Origin: Actinomycetota bacterium
GTDB taxonomy: Bacteria > Actinomycetota > Thermoleophilia > Gaiellales > Gaiellaceae
Length of the DNA: 8,071 nt
Direction of reading: 5' to 3'
NCBI GenBank assembly: GCA_013817555.1
Contig: JACDCN010000085.1
Location: 1 to 8,071, forward strand
A program made the position numbers and the translations under genes. Shown one piece after another: positions 5,716 to 8,071 of this stretch; the stretch's first letter is position 1, and every line of letters begins with the position of its first letter. The notes below the pieces were generated by a model, which worked only from the letters and a program-made list of their open reading frames with translations, ran no database searches and had not been told where the DNA came from.

Positions 5716-5913
5716 CTAGCGCGGGCCGGGGTAGTCGCCGCCGCGCACACGGACGAGCAAAAAGATGGCTCCCGCCGCGAGGAGTGAGATGATGAACGAC
5801 GTCCCGCCCGGAAATTTGAGCGCGAGCGCGCCGAGCCAGAGGAAGAGAAAGAACACGAAGGCCCACACGAAGGCGTGGACGCCCTGATCGATGCTTGGCA
5901 TGCGCAGGTGCAT
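5716..5913 (-). CDS. Small two-helix membrane protein
   Basis: 65 aa with two strongly hydrophobic segments, about residues 13-32 (HAFVWAFVFFLFLWLGALAL) and 38-54 (TSFIISLLAAGAIFLLV). A short glycine loop (KFPGG) lies between them and a basic tail, RVRGGDYPGPR, follows. This suggests a hairpin in the cytoplasmic membrane, with the positive tail probably inside. I chose ATG 5913 because AGGA lies 9 nt upstream; ATG 5901 (MPSIDQG) is the alternative and would give 61 aa. A longer frame to 5976 lacks a ribosome site. The family is unknown and no partner gene is obvious; it is divergent from uppP. Confidence 0.6.
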   Translation of the reverse strand: MHLRMPSIDQGVHAFVWAFVFFLFLWLGALALKFPGGTSFIISLLAAGAIFLLVRVRGGDYPGPR

Positions 5914-6171
5914 CGACGCGCATCCTAGATGGTTGTCGGTCAAAAAATTCACCGAGCCGGTTGCGCTTTCGTCCACTCAGCCCGCTGACCGTCCGCTTCC
6001 GCGTAGAGCCTTCGAGCTGAGCTTCGACCTACTCGCGCTCCGTGCTCGGTGCAAGGGGGAAGCTATTGGACAGGGCGGACCGGGTCAAGGTCTTGATTCA
6101 CCTCTTTGACGCAATTTGCGACGAATTCCTCGAAACGCTGCCCGCCGGGCGCCTCTGCGTAGGATCCGGCC
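5914..6171. other. Divergent intergenic region before uppP
   Basis: 258 bp between the minus-strand membrane protein and uppP. It is more AT-rich in patches (CAAAAAATT at 5941-5949, GCAATTTG near 6111-6118) than the genes, as expected of promoters. Possible -35-like elements on + are TTGATT (6093-6098) and TTTGAC (6105-6110), without a clear -10. A small dyad TCAAG-GT-CTTGA lies near 6085-6096. No tRNA, riboswitch or convincing ORF was seen. Confidence 0.4.
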
Positions 6172-7110
6172 GTGCGCCGCTCGCTCGTCTATGGCGTCGC
6201 GGGAGCGGCATTTGGTCTCGCGCTCGTCCTCACTCTCGCCGGCGTGGGCGACGATGCCGACGCGCTCACAAATCCCCAGGCACTCGTGCTCGGAATCGTC
6301 CAGGGGCTCACCGAGCTCCTCCCGATCTCGTCTTCTGGACACCTGATCCTCGTACCCTGGGCGGCAGATTGGACGTACCTGAAGCAGAACGACCGCTTCA
6401 ACCAGACGTTCGACGTCGCGCTTCATCTCGGGACGTTCATCGCGGTAGGCGCGTACTTCTGGGGAGACATCGTCAGGCTCGTCGGCGCTTGGCTCGGCTC
6501 GATTCGCCATCGCCGCGTCCGCTCATCGGACGAGCGCATCGCCTGGTTCGTGCTCGTCGCGACGATTCCCGCCGGGATCGTCGGGCTCCTCGGCGAGGAT
6601 GCGATCGCCGACTCGCTGGGGGAGCCGTGGCAGATCGCAATCCTCCTGGCCGCAGGCGCGGTCTTGCTCTGGTTCGCCGACCGGGCGCCACAGGAGCGCA
6701 CCATGGGCGATCTCGGGATGCGCCACGCCGTTGTAATGGGCCTCGCGCAGGCGCTCGCGCTCGCGCCGGGCGTCTCTCGCTCCGGGATCACGATCACCGC
6801 CGGGCGTCTGATGCGCCTCGACCGAGATGCCGCCGCACGCTTCTCGTTCCTGCTTCTTCTGCCCACCGTGCTGGGCGCGCTCGTCTTGAAGGGAGTGGGG
6901 GACGTGCTCCTAGGCGACCTACCGAATGGCTGGCAGGGCCCATTCCTCGTCGGAACACTCGCATCGCTCGCCAGCGGCCTGGTCGCGATCGACTGGCTGC
7001 TCGGCTACGTCCGCCGGCACACGTACGACGTCTTCGTCTGGTACCGGCTGCTCGCCGCGATGATCATCGGCCTTCTGATCCTGAGCGGGGTGCGGGCGGC
7101 GTCCTTCTAA
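6172..7110 (+). CDS. uppP: Undecaprenyl-diphosphatase UppP/BacA
   Basis: An integral membrane enzyme that removes phosphate from undecaprenyl diphosphate, recycling the lipid carrier for peptidoglycan and other wall polymers; raised levels give bacitracin resistance. The signatures are clear. GIVQGLTELLPISSSGHLIL (residues 41-60) holds the (E/Q)-x3-E motif (Q44, E48) and SSSGH (53-57). FDVALHLGT (80-88) follows, and LAPGVSRSG (197-205) holds the conserved R203. Multiple hydrophobic helices cover the rest. At 312 aa it is about 35-40 residues longer than typical UppP because of an extra N-terminal hydrophobic stretch (residues 5-25), which may be a further helix or a signal-like segment. GTG 6172 follows AGGA (6161-6164) with 7 nt spacing. 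It is apparently a single-gene unit. Confidence 0.95.
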   Translation: MRRSLVYGVAGAAFGLALVLTLAGVGDDADALTNPQALVLGIVQGLTELLPISSSGHLILVPWAADWTYLKQNDRFNQTFDVALHLGTFIAVGAYFWGDIVRLVGAWLGSIRHRRVRSSDERIAWFVLVATIPAGIVGLLGEDAIADSLGEPWQIAILLAAGAVLLWFADRAPQERTMGDLGMRHAVVMGLAQALALAPGVSRSGITITAGRLMRLDRDAAARFSFLLLLPTVLGALVLKGVGDVLLGDLPNGWQGPFLVGTLASLASGLVAIDWLLGYVRRHTYDVFVWYRLLAAMIIGLLILSGVRAASF

Positions 7111-7126
7111 GTGCGCTCGTCGCTCT

Positions 7127-7154
7127 ACTTGACATAACACCGATTATCGTGCGT
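7127..7154 (-). other. dif: Candidate dif site (XerC/XerD recombination site)
   Basis: A 28-bp site with the 11-6-11 layout of dif. On the minus strand the XerC-side arm is ACGCACGATAA, the centre TCGGTG and the XerD-side arm TTATGTCAAGT. The XerD arm equals the actinobacterial dif consensus arm at all 11 positions, and the inner CGATAA of the XerC arm matches too. ATAA and TTAT form the usual inner dyad. It lies 16 bp after uppP, in a short AT-richer gap between convergent genes. Genes to the left run mostly + and the gene to the right runs minus, consistent with a replication terminus. Confidence 0.65.
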
Positions 7155-7190
7155 CCGCGATTGCGAGCCCAACCTGAGCTTGCATCAGGC

Positions 7191-7218
7191 CGAGGGGCGG
7201 CTCGTAGACCGCCCCTCG
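7191..7218. terminator. Hairpin terminator between convergent genes
   Basis: A 10-bp perfect stem, CGAGGGGCGG / CCGCCCCTCG, with an 8-nt loop. It lies 80 bp after uppP and 26 bp after the stop of the minus-strand ABM-like gene. Neither side has a U-run (AAACAAACCC follows on +), which is common for GC-rich actinobacterial terminators, so it probably serves both genes or mainly the minus-strand one. Confidence 0.65.
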
Positions 7219-7244
7219 CCAAACAAACCCAACTACCACGATGC

Positions 7245-7850
7245 TTAGACGGCGGCGGGCACTTCATGCAGCGCGACCTCATAACGGTCGACGCTCGCAA
7301 TCGTGTCTCCCATCGCCTCGGCGGCCTGAGCACGGAGCTCGTCCCCGCGAGCCTCGCTCGCACGAAGCGACTCCGGGCCGTCCCAGAACGTGATCGTCTT
7401 CGCCTTGCCCGTCTGGCGATCGGCGAGGGTGAGAATTCCCCGCCAACCGGTGAGGTCGGAGACCTCCGGCCGGATCTGCTCGTTGATGAACGCGATGCCC
7501 TCGTCGATCCCGCCCGGGGATCCCTCGAGCGAGCTCATTCGGGCGGCGCGAGCGCCGTCGGCGATGTCGTCGATGGCCACCTCGTAGATCTCGACCGACG
7601 TTCGGCGTCCCCGGAGCTCCTCGGGGACCTCGTCGCCCATCTTCTCGAAGATCGGCTCCGCGGTACGGATCGCCTCCTCCGAGTCGAAGAACGTGATGCC
7701 GAGCGATCTTCCGCCCTCGCGATCGATCAGCCTTAGAAAGCGCTTCGCGCCGGGTATCTCCTCACCCGCGCTCATTCGCTCGCGAATCATTCCGGTCAGC
7801 TCGTCGATCCGGCTGACGTCGCCTTCGAATGCAGCAATGCGTGCGTGCAT
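7245..7850 (-). CDS. Tandem ABM-like (dimeric alpha/beta barrel) domain protein
   Basis: 201 aa consisting of two similar halves of about 95 residues. Each half starts with strand-helix elements (ARIAAFEGDVSRIDELTG and MSSLEGSPGGIDEGIAFI). It continues through a central strand pair, GAKRFLRLIDREGGRSLGIT versus GWRGILTLADRQTGKAKTIT, then FFDSEEA / FWDGPES, and ends VEIYEVAID / VDRYEVALH. This is the ferredoxin-like fold of antibiotic-biosynthesis-monooxygenase-type (ABM) domains, duplicated so that one chain can form the barrel usually made by a dimer. No catalytic residue or cofactor site can be named; roles in such families range from heme or quinone oxidation to stress proteins. ATG 7850 is chosen because GAGGGGACAGGT precedes it; the frame open to 7964 is not supported by a ribosome site. 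Confidence 0.75.
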   Translation of the reverse strand: MHARIAAFEGDVSRIDELTGMIRERMSAGEEIPGAKRFLRLIDREGGRSLGITFFDSEEAIRTAEPIFEKMGDEVPEELRGRRTSVEIYEVAIDDIADGARAARMSSLEGSPGGIDEGIAFINEQIRPEVSDLTGWRGILTLADRQTGKAKTITFWDGPESLRASEARGDELRAQAAEAMGDTIASVDRYEVALHEVPAAV

Positions 7851-7938
7851 ACCTGTCCCCTCTCGTCGAGTCACTCGAGCGTACGCCCTTTCGCTTTCCA
7901 CGTCTACGCCCGTGTCGAGCTGGTGAGAATGGGTCGAC

Positions 7939-7970
7939 GAAGCGGCGAAGTGAAACGGAGCCACCCGGCC
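7939..7970. repeat. Direct repeat, left copy (32 bp)
   Basis: Starts GAAGCGGCGAAGTGAAACGG and ends GAGCCACCCGGCC (overlapping segments). It recurs at 8041-8071 with one base deleted (GAAGTGAAAC becomes GAATGAAAC). The copies start 102 bp apart, with hairpin repeat copy B in between. Confidence 0.85.
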
Positions 7971-8046
7971 GCGAAGCGGACGGCTTCAGGGATCTACGCG
8001 CGACCTGAATCCGCGCGAGCGGATTCCGGTCTTGCGCCAAGAAGCG
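7971..8046. repeat. Dispersed hairpin repeat, copy B
   Basis: A second copy of the element at 5641-5715. The hairpin 8002-8031 has outer stem GACC/GGTC, one T-C mismatch, inner stem GAATCCGC/GCGGATTC and a GCGA loop. Where the two copies differ, both arms of the stem still pair well. It lies upstream of the ABM-like gene and within a 102-bp repeat unit. Confidence 0.75.
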
Positions 8047-8071
8047 GCGAATGAAACGGAGCCACCCGGCC
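8041..8071. repeat. Direct repeat, right copy (31 bp, reaches window end)
   Basis: Same unit as 7939-7970 with one base missing, cut by the window edge. The repeat unit may continue beyond, as in a tandem (MIRU/VNTR-like) array. Confidence 0.8.

Noticed and set aside
5914..6171. tRNA or riboswitch in the region before uppP
   Set aside because: No T-loop GTTCGA-type sequence, no acceptor-stem pairing, and no recognised riboswitch core.
7129..7134. TTGACA as a -35 promoter element
   Set aside because: No suitable -10 at 16-18 bp, and it is part of the dif-like XerD arm between gene 3' ends.
7170..7182. CAACCTGAGCTTG as a second copy of the FtsR operator
   Set aside because: It matches 12 of 13 bases of the palindrome but loses the symmetry, and it lies between the 3' ends of two convergent genes, where an operator is unlikely.
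6042..7736. 564-codon + strand open frame across uppP and the ABM-like gene
   Set aside because: Its translation is Arg/Pro/Gly-rich with no recognisable domain. It is a shadow frame typical of high-GC DNA; uppP and the minus-strand gene explain the region.
7939..8071. CRISPR array
   Set aside because: Only two repeat copies, spaced 102 bp apart, with the intervening sequence itself a dispersed repeat; no cas genes.

Overview
The window looks like a piece of a high-GC actinobacterial chromosome, most likely from a deep-branching class such as Thermoleophilia or a relative. The evidence is the gene content: a GarA-type FHA protein overlapping an FtsR-type MerR regulator, as in the actinobacterial garA-ftsR locus; a small RsiG-like protein; frequent GTG starts; and a site with an actinobacterial dif-like XerD arm. 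The taxon is inferred from these signatures and was not tested by search.

Layout. Positions 2-364 hold the 3' end of a GH99-like glycoside hydrolase gene (+). It converges on, and overlaps by 7 bp, a two-gene minus-strand unit: a minimal formimidoylglutamate deiminase (hutF-like, 1991-966) followed by a short thioredoxin-fold protein (930-358), with a small perfect hairpin at the junction. A 103-bp divergent intergenic region carrying a 17-bp perfect inverted repeat separates hutF from a CDP-alcohol phosphatidyltransferase (pgsA-like, 2095-2640). A promoter region with a perfect 15-bp palindrome follows. Then comes a tightly packed operon: rsiG-like (2752-3003), zinc-ribbon garA (3000-3464), ftsR (3461-4177) and apt (4174-4692). 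All three internal junctions overlap by 4 bp. An unknown Cys-rich protein follows at 4755-5360; its start region suggests a frameshift or a leader peptide. A 62-aa unknown protein comes next at 5431-5619.

The right part holds a small two-helix membrane protein on the minus strand (5913-5716), undecaprenyl-diphosphatase uppP (6172-7110), and a candidate chromosome-dimer resolution site (dif, 7127-7154). After these come a hairpin terminator (7191-7218) and a minus-strand protein made of two tandem ABM/dimeric alpha-beta-barrel-like halves (7850-7245). A dispersed hairpin repeat (GNRA-type loop) occurs at 5641-5715 and again at 7971-8046. The second copy lies between two 31-32 bp direct repeats that reach the end of the window, so a tandem array may continue outside.

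How the genes fit together. The central operon joins a putative c-di-GMP-responsive anti-sigma (RsiG-like), a phospho-switch protein of central nitrogen/carbon metabolism (GarA-like), a cell-division/growth regulator (FtsR-like) and purine salvage (Apt). The palindrome in front is a good candidate for an autoregulatory MerR operator. pgsA upstream recalls the pgsA2...garA-Rv1828 neighbourhood of mycobacteria. The most notable points are the RsiG-like gene coupled to a zinc-ribbon GarA, the candidate dif site, and the uncatalogued repeat elements.
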